Shown: positions 1 to 6,205 of the stretch, one piece after another
Numbering within the stretch: the stretch's first letter is position 1
Layout of the letters: every line of letters starts with the position of its first letter
NCBI GenBank assembly: GCA_023419175.1
Contig: JAEZYG010000028.1
Span: 1 to 7,058, forward strand
Length of the DNA stretch: 7,058 bases
Direction: 5' to 3'
Source: Actinomycetes bacterium
GTDB lineage: Bacteria > Actinomycetota > Actinomycetes > Propionibacteriales > Propionibacteriaceae
Notes under the pieces: model-generated
Database searches by the model: none
What the model was told of the DNA's origin: nothing
What the model saw: the letters and a program-made list of their open reading frames with translations, nothing else
Made by a program: the position numbers and the translations under genes

Positions 1-34
1 CTCTAGGGGTCATTAGTCTCATGGTCTCGCCCTA

Positions 35-64
35 TTCACAACTAGGCGATAAACGCGATACTCT
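35..64 (+). promoter_or_regulatory. Candidate promoter of purU (possibly leaderless transcript)
   Basis: A -35-like TTCACA at 35-40 (one mismatch from TTGACA) lies 18 bp before TACTCT at 59-64, which fits the loose actinobacterial -10 form TANNNT. The overlapping GATACT at 57-62 is another choice, with a 16-bp spacer. Either would start transcription close to the purU ATG at 71. No Shine-Dalgarno sequence precedes that ATG, which is what a leaderless message would look like. This is read from short motifs only, and the upstream context is cut off by the window edge. Confidence 0.3.
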
Positions 65-70
65 GACCAA

Positions 71-910
71 ATGCAGCGATTGATCGTCACATATTCATGC
101 CCTGATAGCTCTGGCATCGTCCACGCGGTCACCGAAGTGGTGATGGATAGCGGAGGCAATATCGTCGAGCTTCAACAGTTCAGCTCCCCCGATAGCGGAC
201 GATTTTTCATGCGTTTGGAATGCGACGTGGACGATTCGTGTGATTTTCGTCATCGGATCAGCACAGTGGCGACACGTTTTCAGGCTCGTTGCGATATCAC
301 CGAAGCTGAGCGCCCTATGCGTACCCTCATTATGGCGAGTAAGATCCCAGGACCTCTCTCCGATCTGCTATTCCATATGAGATCTGGGGAAGTCAATATC
401 GACGTTCCCCTCGTGATGGCAAACCATCCCGACCTGGCGAAAATAGCTGATTTCTACGAGGTTCCTTTTGAACATCATCATGTCGACAAGGAGACGAAAC
501 CTGCCTTTGAACAGCGCATGAGACAGGTGATCGATCACTACGATATCGACCTTGTCGTCTTAGCGCGCTATATGCAGATCGTCTCTGCAGATCTATGCGA
601 CGACTTACCAGGACGCATCATCAATATCCACCATTCCTTCCTCCCCGGCTTCAAGGGAGCTAATCCGTATCGTCAAGCCCATGAACGCGGAGTCAAACTC
701 ATTGGCGCTACCGCCCATTATGTGACTGCCGATCTGGACGAAGGTCCGATCATCGAGCAAAATGTCCACCGGATTTCCCATGTGACCTCCGTTCAGGAAA
801 TGAGAAGGATTGGACAGCGTCTGGAATCGACAACCTTGACCGAAGCTGTCAAACTTCATGCAGAAAAAAGGGTTTTCTTAGACGGTGTGCGCACGGTGAT
901 CTTGAACTAG
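71..910 (+). CDS. purU: Formyltetrahydrofolate deformylase PurU
   Basis: This cytosolic enzyme hydrolyses 10-formyl-tetrahydrofolate to formate and tetrahydrofolate, which balances the folate one-carbon pool and can supply formate. The 279 residues are normal length for the family. An N-terminal ACT domain (about residues 3-80, opening with LIVTYSCPDSSGIV) is followed by the formyl-transferase fold from about residue 84. Catalytic residues of that fold are visible: N185 and H187 in NIHHSFLPGFKGANPY, and D223 in DLDEGP. The ACT domain separates it from PurN, which lacks one. An in-frame stop at 50-52 with no start codon after it makes ATG 71 the first possible start; no ribosome binding site precedes it. 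One oddity: the usual GRDxE near the C-terminus reads GQRLE (248-252). mdh follows after 51 bp with no terminator between, so the two are probably co-transcribed. Confidence 0.93.
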   Translation: MQRLIVTYSCPDSSGIVHAVTEVVMDSGGNIVELQQFSSPDSGRFFMRLECDVDDSCDFRHRISTVATRFQARCDITEAERPMRTLIMASKIPGPLSDLLFHMRSGEVNIDVPLVMANHPDLAKIADFYEVPFEHHHVDKETKPAFEQRMRQVIDHYDIDLVVLARYMQIVSADLCDDLPGRIINIHHSFLPGFKGANPYRQAHERGVKLIGATAHYVTADLDEGPIIEQNVHRISHVTSVQEMRRIGQRLESTTLTEAVKLHAEKRVFLDGVRTVILN

Positions 911-961
911 CACTAAGCTGGGTTTCAAGGTTCAGATCCCAACGATGAGAAGAGGAATCTC

Positions 962-1945
962 GTGAGTGAAACTCCTGTAAAGGTAGCCGTCACCGGTGCC
1001 GCCGGTCAGATCTGCTACTCCCTGCTATTCCGTATCGCCAGCGGCTCATTGCTCGGCGATCGTCCGATTGAACTACGTCTACTCGAAATCACCCCTGCCC
1101 TCAAAGCTTTGGAAGGCGTGGTCATGGAGTTGGACGACTGCGCCTTTGCGAATCTGAAGAATGTCGTCATTGGCGACGATCCGAAGAAGGTCTTCGATGG
1201 TGCAAATGTCGCCTTCCTTGTCGGCGCTATGCCGCGCAAGAAGGGAATGGAGCGCAGCGATCTGCTGAGCGCCAATGGCAAGATCTTCACTGCCCAAGGC
1301 AATGCTCTCAACGAATCCGCCGCAGACGATATCCGCGTCCTGGTCACCGGCAACCCCGCCAATACCAACGCTTTGATCGCCTCCAAGAACGCTCCCGATA
1401 TTCCCGCTGAGCGTTTCAATGCTTTGACCCGTCTTGATCACAACCGCGGCAAGAGCCAGCTAGCTGCCAAATTGGGCGTGGGTGTAGATGCCATCACTCA
1501 GATGACCATCTGGGGTAACCACTCCTCCACCCAATACCCGGACGCTCTGCACGCATTGGTCGATGGCGCTCCTGTTGCCGACAAGATCGACCAGTCCTGG
1601 CTGGAATCCGATTTCATTCCCACCGTCGCCCAGCGTGGCGCTGCCATTATCGAAGCTCGCGGAGCCAGCTCTGCCGCCTCGGCCGCCAATGCCACCGTCG
1701 AGCATATGCGCGATTGGATTTTGGGAACTCCCGATAACGACTGGGTATCGATGGCCGTACCTTCGGACGGTTCCTATGGCGTCCCCGAAGGCATCATCAG
1801 CTCCTTCCCCTGCCGCGTCAAGGACGGAAAGTACGAGATCGTCCAGGGTCTTGAGATCGATCCGTTCAGCCGTTCCAAGATCGACGCTTCCGTCGCCGAA
1901 TTGGAATCTGAACGTCAAGCTGTCCAAGAGCTTGGTCTCATCTGA
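962..1945 (+). CDS. mdh: Malate dehydrogenase (NAD-dependent)
   Basis: It interconverts malate and oxaloacetate with NAD in the citric acid cycle, in the cytosol. The 327-residue length and the opening TGAAGQICYSLLFRIASG (11-28) match the actinobacterial-type enzyme, which resembles cytosolic rather than E. coli-type MDH. Visible residues are the Rossmann glycine loop at 11-17, E42 at the end of strand two (favouring NAD over NADP), substrate arginines R92 and R98 in PRKKGMERSDLL, NPANTNA at 131-137, R157 and D159 in LTRLDHNR, and the catalytic H187 in WGNHSST. The start is GTG at 962 with GAGGA at 952-956, five bases upstream; the glycine loop begins about ten residues in, as expected. It lies 51 bp behind purU and ends in a strong intrinsic terminator. 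Nothing looks broken. Confidence 0.96.
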   Translation: MSETPVKVAVTGAAGQICYSLLFRIASGSLLGDRPIELRLLEITPALKALEGVVMELDDCAFANLKNVVIGDDPKKVFDGANVAFLVGAMPRKKGMERSDLLSANGKIFTAQGNALNESAADDIRVLVTGNPANTNALIASKNAPDIPAERFNALTRLDHNRGKSQLAAKLGVGVDAITQMTIWGNHSSTQYPDALHALVDGAPVADKIDQSWLESDFIPTVAQRGAAIIEARGASSAASAANATVEHMRDWILGTPDNDWVSMAVPSDGSYGVPEGIISSFPCRVKDGKYEIVQGLEIDPFSRSKIDASVAELESERQAVQELGLI

Positions 1946-1956
1946 TATTCACTCTC

Positions 1957-1983
1957 AGCGGGGGCTAATGCCCCCGCTTTTTT
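1957..1983 (+). terminator. Intrinsic terminator after mdh
   Basis: A perfect 9-bp stem, AGCGGGGGC (1957-1965) with GCCCCCGCT (1970-1978), closes a TAAT loop and runs into six T residues (1978-1983), then C and TTT. It begins 12 bases after the mdh stop and marks the end of the purU-mdh unit. Confidence 0.93.
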
Positions 1984-2014
1984 CTTTCCCGATCACGGAA
2001 TAGAATACTCGACA

Positions 2015-2041
2015 AAATATAGTTAAATATTCAACAAATAT
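2015..2041. repeat. Three AAATAT repeats phased at one helical turn
   Basis: AAATAT occurs at 2015-2020, 2025-2030 and 2036-2041, with start-to-start spacings of 10 and 11 bp. All copies therefore sit on the same face of the helix, in the AT-rich leader of the transporter gene. Such phasing suggests either intrinsic bending or cooperative protein binding. The repeats are seen directly; the role is inferred. Confidence 0.5.
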
Positions 2042-2056
2042 CCCCGATATCGACTT

Positions 2057-2073
2057 TTTCAATCTCTTTCAAT
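2057..2073. repeat. Tandem TTTCAAT half-sites upstream of the transporter gene
   Basis: TTTCAAT at 2057-2063 is repeated exactly at 2067-2073, giving a 10-bp period. The pair lies 12 bp upstream of the candidate -35 element at 2085, a usual place for an activator site. No known regulator is recognised from the sequence. Confidence 0.4.
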
Positions 2074-2084
2074 GTCACCAAAAC

Positions 2085-2114
2085 TTGATTTATAAGATTA
2101 CATTATGCAATAAT
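2085..2114 (+). promoter_or_regulatory. Candidate promoter of the BCCT transporter gene
   Basis: TTGATT (2085-2090) resembles a -35 element, and AATAAT (2109-2114) resembles a -10 element 18 bp further on. Transcription would start near 2121, upstream of both possible translation starts. The region is clearly richer in A and T than the surrounding coding DNA. TAATAG at 2111 or TAGAAT at 2114 are competing -10 readings, so the exact element is uncertain. Confidence 0.35.
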
Positions 2115-2186
2115 AGAATGAATGTGTCGTCAAATTAAGGTGAGAATGTGATATTTTCAAATGAGAATAAAACAGAGGTAACCGAA

Positions 2187-4034
2187 ATGTCGTCCGCCTC
2201 ATCTATTAGCGAAGATACGCATATTGATTCCGTAGAGAATCCTGATGATTTCACCCAGGATTCTTTCAACGAACCTGCGAAAAAACATGTAGCTAAAGCG
2301 GTTTTCTACCCTGCTGTCGGTTCTCTATTTCTCCTGGTCATCCTGGCTTTGACCATCCCGAACCACTTCAAACAGACAGTGTCATGGCTATCGACAGCGA
2401 TAGCTACCAATATGTCATGGTATTACGTCCTTATTGCTACATCTTTCGTCGTATTCTCAGCACTCGTCGCATTTTCAGAATTCGGCTCCATTAAATTAGG
2501 GAAAGATGATGACGAACCAGAATATTCCCTTGGAAGCTGGTTTGCGATGCTCTTCGCTGCAGGTATGGGTATCGGCCTTGTCTTCTACGGAGCAGGAGAG
2601 CCTCTCTCCCACCTAGCCGATCCGCGTCCAGGAGTGAGCGGAGACGAAGCGGCACTGGCACGCGACGCCATGTCGTCCACCTTCCTCCACTGGGGTCTCC
2701 ACCCCTGGTCGATCTATGCTGTTGTCGGATTAGCTATCGCCTATGCACATTTCCGCAAAGATCGTCCGATTTCAATGCGCTGGACACTTGAACCTCTCCT
2801 GGGAGAAAAGCGCGTCCGCGGATATCTGGGAGATCTTATCGACATCGTCGCCGTCGTCGGCACTCTGCTAGGCATTGCAACCTCTTTGGGATTTGGTGTC
2901 AGCCAACTTGCCGCAGGTATCGAATATTTGAGTGGCTACCATGTCACCAAGACAGTTTTGGTGATCTTGGTCGTCGTGATCTCTTCCCTAGCCGCGCTCT
3001 CCGTCGCCACAGGTCTAGACGGAGGTATTCGTTTCTTGTCGAATTCCAATCTCATCTTGGCTACAATCCTAGCTCTCCTGGTTCTCATCTTGGGGCCGTC
3101 AGTTTTCATCATGAACGAATTCGTTCAGTCCATCGGCGTTTACCTTTCAAATTTCGTCCAAATGTCCTTCCAGACCCTCCCCTTTAGAGGAATGGCTGGA
3201 GAGACCTGGCTGACCGACTGGACAACCTACTATTGGGGTTGGTGGATGTCATGGTCACCCTTCGTCGGCGTCTTCATCGCCCGCATCTCACGTGGACGCA
3301 CCATCCGTGAATTCATCGCCGGTGTGATCGCCGTCCCCACTTTGGTGACCTTTTTCTGGTTCGCAATCATGGGCGGTAACGGTTTCTTCCAGCAGGCATT
3401 TGGAGGTGTTGAGCTGATCGGCCCTGACGGAGTCGATATCAATACCGTCTTATTCCATTCCTTCGCCCCTCTGCCAGGTGGATCGATTCTTTCTGCAATC
3501 GCCATGATCTTGGTGACGATTTTCTTCATCACCTCATCGGATTCCGGTTCCTATGTGATGGCGATGCTGTCCTCCCATGGCGACCCGAATCCGAAACTCT
3601 ACGTCCGCCTGACCTTGGCGGCGATGACTGGCATCGTCACAGCCGCCATGTTGGGCTCCTCGTCCGCTGAGACCGGTATGGCAGCTTTACAATCGCTCGC
3701 TATCTTGGCTGCCTTCCCGTTCAGTTTCGTCATGATCGGTATGTGTTTGGCGACCTGGCGTTCCGCTCGGCGTGAGCACCGCTACTATGAACGGCGCGAT
3801 CGAGAATTGCGTCGCCGACTCATCGTAGATGCTGTCTCTGCCCAGGTGGTAGAAGGATTCGAAACCGCCGTCAGCGAATACGCTTCCGAGACGAAGACCC
3901 GTCAACACCGTGGATATAAAGGTATGGAATACAGATCGGATCACAAGCCCATTCCGATTCCGATCGCTCCAGAACTTGTCCAGATCATCAAACGCATGAA
4001 GAAAAATTCCAAAGCGAAGAAAAATCGCAAATAA
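2187..4034 (+). CDS. BCCT-family (BetP-like) sodium-coupled betaine/choline/carnitine transporter
   Basis: A membrane carrier for quaternary-ammonium osmoprotectants such as glycine betaine, 615 residues from ATG 2187. About twelve hydrophobic segments lie between residues 38 and 524. Family signatures are GMGIGLVFYGAGEP (126-139, the form seen in sodium-coupled members), HWGLHPWSIY (168-177) and YYWGWWMSWSPFVG (348-361). W169, W174, Y177, W352, W353 and W356 line up with the substrate aromatic box of Corynebacterium BetP. A124, M127, F446, T449 and S450 fit its Na2 sodium site. The N-terminus is acidic: eight Asp/Glu and no Lys/Arg before K32. The roughly 90-residue cytoplasmic tail is strongly basic, with an Arg-rich helix after 524 and a Lys-rich end. 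BetP senses osmotic stress through such charged tails, so osmotic activation is inferred. ATG 2187 has GAGGT at 2175-2179, seven bases upstream; an in-frame GTG at 2148 (AAGG at 2137) would add 13 residues. The exact substrate is not provable here. Confidence 0.92.
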   Translation: MSSASSISEDTHIDSVENPDDFTQDSFNEPAKKHVAKAVFYPAVGSLFLLVILALTIPNHFKQTVSWLSTAIATNMSWYYVLIATSFVVFSALVAFSEFGSIKLGKDDDEPEYSLGSWFAMLFAAGMGIGLVFYGAGEPLSHLADPRPGVSGDEAALARDAMSSTFLHWGLHPWSIYAVVGLAIAYAHFRKDRPISMRWTLEPLLGEKRVRGYLGDLIDIVAVVGTLLGIATSLGFGVSQLAAGIEYLSGYHVTKTVLVILVVVISSLAALSVATGLDGGIRFLSNSNLILATILALLVLILGPSVFIMNEFVQSIGVYLSNFVQMSFQTLPFRGMAGETWLTDWTTYYWGWWMSWSPFVGVFIARISRGRTIREFIAGVIAVPTLVTFFWFAIMGGNGFFQQAFGGVELIGPDGVDINTVLFHSFAPLPGGSILSAIAMILVTIFFITSSDSGSYVMAMLSSHGDPNPKLYVRLTLAAMTGIVTAAMLGSSSAETGMAALQSLAILAAFPFSFVMIGMCLATWRSARREHRYYERRDRELRRRLIVDAVSAQVVEGFETAVSEYASETKTRQHRGYKGMEYRSDHKPIPIPIAPELVQIIKRMKKNSKAKKNRK

Positions 4035-4042
4035 CTGACCAT

Positions 4043-4072
4043 TACCCCGGCTTAGTGCCGGGGTATTTTTTT
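4043..4072 (+). terminator. Intrinsic terminator after the BCCT gene
   Basis: A perfect 9-bp stem, TACCCCGGC (4043-4051) with GCCGGGGTA (4057-4065), has a 5-base loop (TTAGT) and is followed by seven T residues (4066-4072). It starts nine bases after the TAA stop. The transporter gene is therefore probably transcribed on its own. Confidence 0.93.
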
Positions 4073-4081
4073 CTATCGGAC

Positions 4082-4106
4082 GACAATCAAAAGATCTAGG
4101 ATTGTC
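4082..4106. repeat. Inverted repeat upstream of the sulfurtransferase gene
   Basis: GACAATC (4082-4088) and GATTGTC (4100-4106) are perfect complements across an 11-base spacer. The spacer holds the palindrome AGATCT almost exactly at the centre. The repeat ends 8 bases before the Shine-Dalgarno sequence. It is placed like an operator or a 5' leader hairpin; no T run follows, so it is not a terminator. No known binding protein is assigned. Confidence 0.45.
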
Positions 4107-4126
4107 ATATCTGCTAAGGAGGAAGC

Positions 4127-4975
4127 ATGTCTGAAGTATTCATCGATTGTTCCACCCTTCACAATCTCAACAATCCCCATCTTCGTCTACTCGATCTGCG
4201 CTGGTCTTTGCAGGAACGCGACGGATATGCCGATTTTTGCGCAGGACATATCCCAGGCGCCCTCTATGTGGACTTGGAGACAGATCTCACCGGACAAGCC
4301 GATCCTCTTAGTGGACGCCATCCACTTCCCTCAGCTCACGATTTGGAAGAGTCGATCCGTTCATGGGGTATAGACAGGGATAGTTTCATCGTCGTCTATG
4401 ACGATTCCCATGGTTTAGCTGCCGCTCGTGCCTGGTGGTTGTTGCGCTGGGCAGGATGCGACAATGTGCTCATTCTCAACGGTGGTTGGGAAGCTTGGTC
4501 TGACGATTATGAGATCGCCACAGGAGCTTCAGATGTGGTTGAACGATCTGATTTCATCATCCGCCCCCATTCCATGCCGACCATCGATACCTCCCAGGTA
4601 CTCGCTCACGCCAAGAACGCTATCTTGCTCGACGCCAGAGCTCATCAGCGCTATCTCGGTCAAGAGGAACCTGTCGATAGCCACGCTGGGCATATCCCAG
4701 GGGCGATCAATTCCCCTACCGATAAAAATCTGGACGAAAGCGATATGCGTTTCTTCCGTCCATCGTCCGAATTATCTCGCTATTTTTCCGATATGGGAAT
4801 CGATCAATCGAGCGATATCGCCGTCTACTGCGGATCAGGAGTGACGGCATGTCATACCATTGCAGCTTTGGCCTCTATCGATATCGATGCTGCTCTCTAT
4901 CCACCGAGTTGGTCAGGATGGATCGCCTCCAGAGATCATCCCATCGCTACCGGTGAGGAAAAGGATCAACGATAG
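4127..4975 (+). CDS. sseA: Two-domain sulfurtransferase, 3-mercaptopyruvate type (rhodanese family)
   Basis: It probably moves sulfur from 3-mercaptopyruvate (or thiosulfate) to an acceptor such as cyanide or a protein thiol, in the cytosol. The 282 residues form two rhodanese domains. Domain 1 (about 4-130) has CAGHIPGALYVD, VYDDSHGLAAARAWWLLR and NGGWEAW, with Asp in place of the catalytic Cys, so it is structural. Domain 2 (about 150-275) has HAGHIPGAINSP and the active loop C235-GSGVTA. The CGSGVT loop is typical of 3-mercaptopyruvate enzymes; thiosulfate enzymes usually carry CRKGVT/A. A slight deviation is YPPSWSGW (258-265), where most relatives have a Gly before SW and Glu after it. 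The start ATG is preceded by TAAGGAGG (4115-4122), four bases away. Its stop region overlaps the end of the opposing minus-strand gene by 10 bp. The family call is firm, the donor preference less so. Confidence 0.88.
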   Translation: MSEVFIDCSTLHNLNNPHLRLLDLRWSLQERDGYADFCAGHIPGALYVDLETDLTGQADPLSGRHPLPSAHDLEESIRSWGIDRDSFIVVYDDSHGLAAARAWWLLRWAGCDNVLILNGGWEAWSDDYEIATGASDVVERSDFIIRPHSMPTIDTSQVLAHAKNAILLDARAHQRYLGQEEPVDSHAGHIPGAINSPTDKNLDESDMRFFRPSSELSRYFSDMGIDQSSDIAVYCGSGVTACHTIAALASIDIDAALYPPSWSGWIASRDHPIATGEEKDQR

Positions 4976-5349
4976 ACGCCTGGAACGATCAAACCGAGCA
5001 CGATCATCGCACATCCCATCCCACTCAAGAGAGCGACATCGACGATACGGGATCTGACGACCAATAGGCCAGCGACTTCGTCTGGAAGGATCGTACGCAA
5101 TACCGAACCGATGATGAGCGATCCCCCCATCACCATCGATCCGCGTCGCCAATGACGAGCCACAACCAAAGCGATTCCCAGACAGAATACGAAGAGAACG
5201 ATCGCCAACGGCCACCAATTCAATCCCCTATCTGCCATCGGGATGAAGGGAGCCTTCTCAGCGGCATCGTAAACCTCATGACCTTCTATCTCAGTCCGAT
5301 TACCGTCGGGTGAGGACTTACGATTGTCCTCAATGAGTGGATCAGTCAT
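4966..5349 (-). CDS. Small integral membrane protein, DUF3017-like
   Basis: The function is unknown. The 127 residues comprise a hydrophilic N-terminus of about 44 residues and three predicted membrane helices: about 45-65 (WWPLAIVLFVFCLGIALVVA), 70-87 and 103-124. The segment between the last two, LPDEVAGLLVVRSRIVDV, resembles the conserved core of the actinobacterial DUF3017 family, whose genes commonly sit beside folD; this fits the position here. I chose the ATG at 5349 rather than the longer one at 5370. It has AAGGA (plus-strand 5357-5361) seven bases upstream and overlaps the end of folD by 8 bp, which suggests coupled translation. It is the last gene of the purH-folD operon, and its end overlaps the convergent sulfurtransferase gene. 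The folate link is by neighbourhood only. Confidence 0.82.
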   Translation of the reverse strand: MTDPLIEDNRKSSPDGNRTEIEGHEVYDAAEKAPFIPMADRGLNWWPLAIVLFVFCLGIALVVARHWRRGSMVMGGSLIIGSVLRTILPDEVAGLLVVRSRIVDVALLSGMGCAMIVLGLIVPGVYR

Positions 5350-6196
5350 TGAGTTGTCCTTCAGCGGCATCGACGATATTTGCCAAGAGCATCGCTCTGG
5401 TCATCGGACCTACCCCGCCGGGATTTGGAGTCACCCATGACGCCTTCGTATAGACGTCAGGTGCCAGATCTCCTACAGGTTTACCATCACGTCTTGTCAC
5501 ACCGACATCGATAAGAACTGCGCGATCTGCGATCATCGACGCGGTGACCATGTGAGGAACACCGGCGGCGGCGATCACGACATCGCTATGACGGCAATGG
5601 TCGGCAAGATCCTTCGTCCCGGTATGACATAGGGTGACCGTCGCATTGACATCACGTCCATTCAACATGAGCCCTAAGGGGCGTCCAACAGTCGTACCTC
5701 GTCCGATGACGCAGACCTTCGCTCCGTTCAAATCGAGATGGTAGGTACGCATCAGTTCGATGATGCCTCGTGGCGTACAGGGCAAAGGTCCACGCGCTCC
5801 TAGAACCAGACGTCCCAGGCTGGAAGGAGCAAGGCCATCAGCATCTTTTGCGGGGTCGATCAGGGCCAAAGCGGCGTGTTCATCCAGATGTCTCGGTAGG
5901 GGGAGCTGGACGATATAGCCCGTACATGATGGATCTTCGTTGAGTTCGCAGATCGTCTCATGCAGTTGAGCACTCGAAGCATTATCGGGTAATTCCTTGC
6001 GGATTGATGCAATACCGACCTGTTCGCAATCGCGATGTTTTCCATTGACATAGATCTGGCTAGCTGGATCGGATCCCACCAAGATCGTTGCCAAACCTGG
6101 GGTAATTCCGGCTTTCTTCAAAGCGTCCACTCGGATCCGCAGCTGTTTTTTGACCTCAGCCGCTACCTTCTTACCGTCGAGAATGGAGGCATTCAT
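5342..6196 (-). CDS. folD: Bifunctional methylenetetrahydrofolate dehydrogenase / methenyltetrahydrofolate cyclohydrolase FolD
   Basis: It converts 5,10-methylene-tetrahydrofolate to 5,10-methenyl- and then 10-formyl-tetrahydrofolate with NADP, supplying formyl groups for purine synthesis and initiator tRNA. The 284 residues are normal length. Visible motifs are SQIYVNGKHRDC with Y49 and K53 (the catalytic Lys of the cyclohydrolase), GYIVQLPLP (93-101), KDADGL with D120, CTP at 140-142, the Rossmann loop GRGTTVGRP (165-173, with Gly where E. coli-type enzymes have Ser) and PGGVGPMT (259-266). ATG 6196 is preceded by GAGGAG (plus-strand 6202-6207) five bases away; this ribosome binding site overlaps the purH stop codon. 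The gap to purH is only nine bases, and the next gene starts inside the end of folD, so all three are one operon. Its product feeds PurH and is the substrate of PurU elsewhere in the window. Confidence 0.97.
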   Translation of the reverse strand: MNASILDGKKVAAEVKKQLRIRVDALKKAGITPGLATILVGSDPASQIYVNGKHRDCEQVGIASIRKELPDNASSAQLHETICELNEDPSCTGYIVQLPLPRHLDEHAALALIDPAKDADGLAPSSLGRLVLGARGPLPCTPRGIIELMRTYHLDLNGAKVCVIGRGTTVGRPLGLMLNGRDVNATVTLCHTGTKDLADHCRHSDVVIAAAGVPHMVTASMIADRAVLIDVGVTRRDGKPVGDLAPDVYTKASWVTPNPGGVGPMTRAMLLANIVDAAEGQLND

Positions 6197-6205
6197 CTAA
6201 GCTCC

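Noticed and set aside
1015..1927. Long open frames antisense to mdh (1015-1419, 1079-1441, 1460-1927)
   Set aside because: They lie wholly inside a well-recognised gene, have no protein-family features, and follow from codon bias on the opposite strand.
4247..4701. Direct repeat CATATCCCAGG at 4247-4257 and 4691-4701
   Set aside because: Both copies encode the shared HIPG of the two rhodanese domains, so the repeat reflects the ancient domain duplication rather than a mobile or regulatory element.
4913..5218. Minus-strand open frame of 101 codons
   Set aside because: It overlaps the DUF3017-like gene in another frame, is Arg-rich and low in hydrophobic structure, and has no ribosome binding site that stands out.
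5349..5370. Longer start of the DUF3017-like gene at ATG 5370
   Set aside because: The downstream ATG 5349 has AAGGA at ideal spacing. The extra residues MPLKDNS come from folD coding sequence read in another frame.
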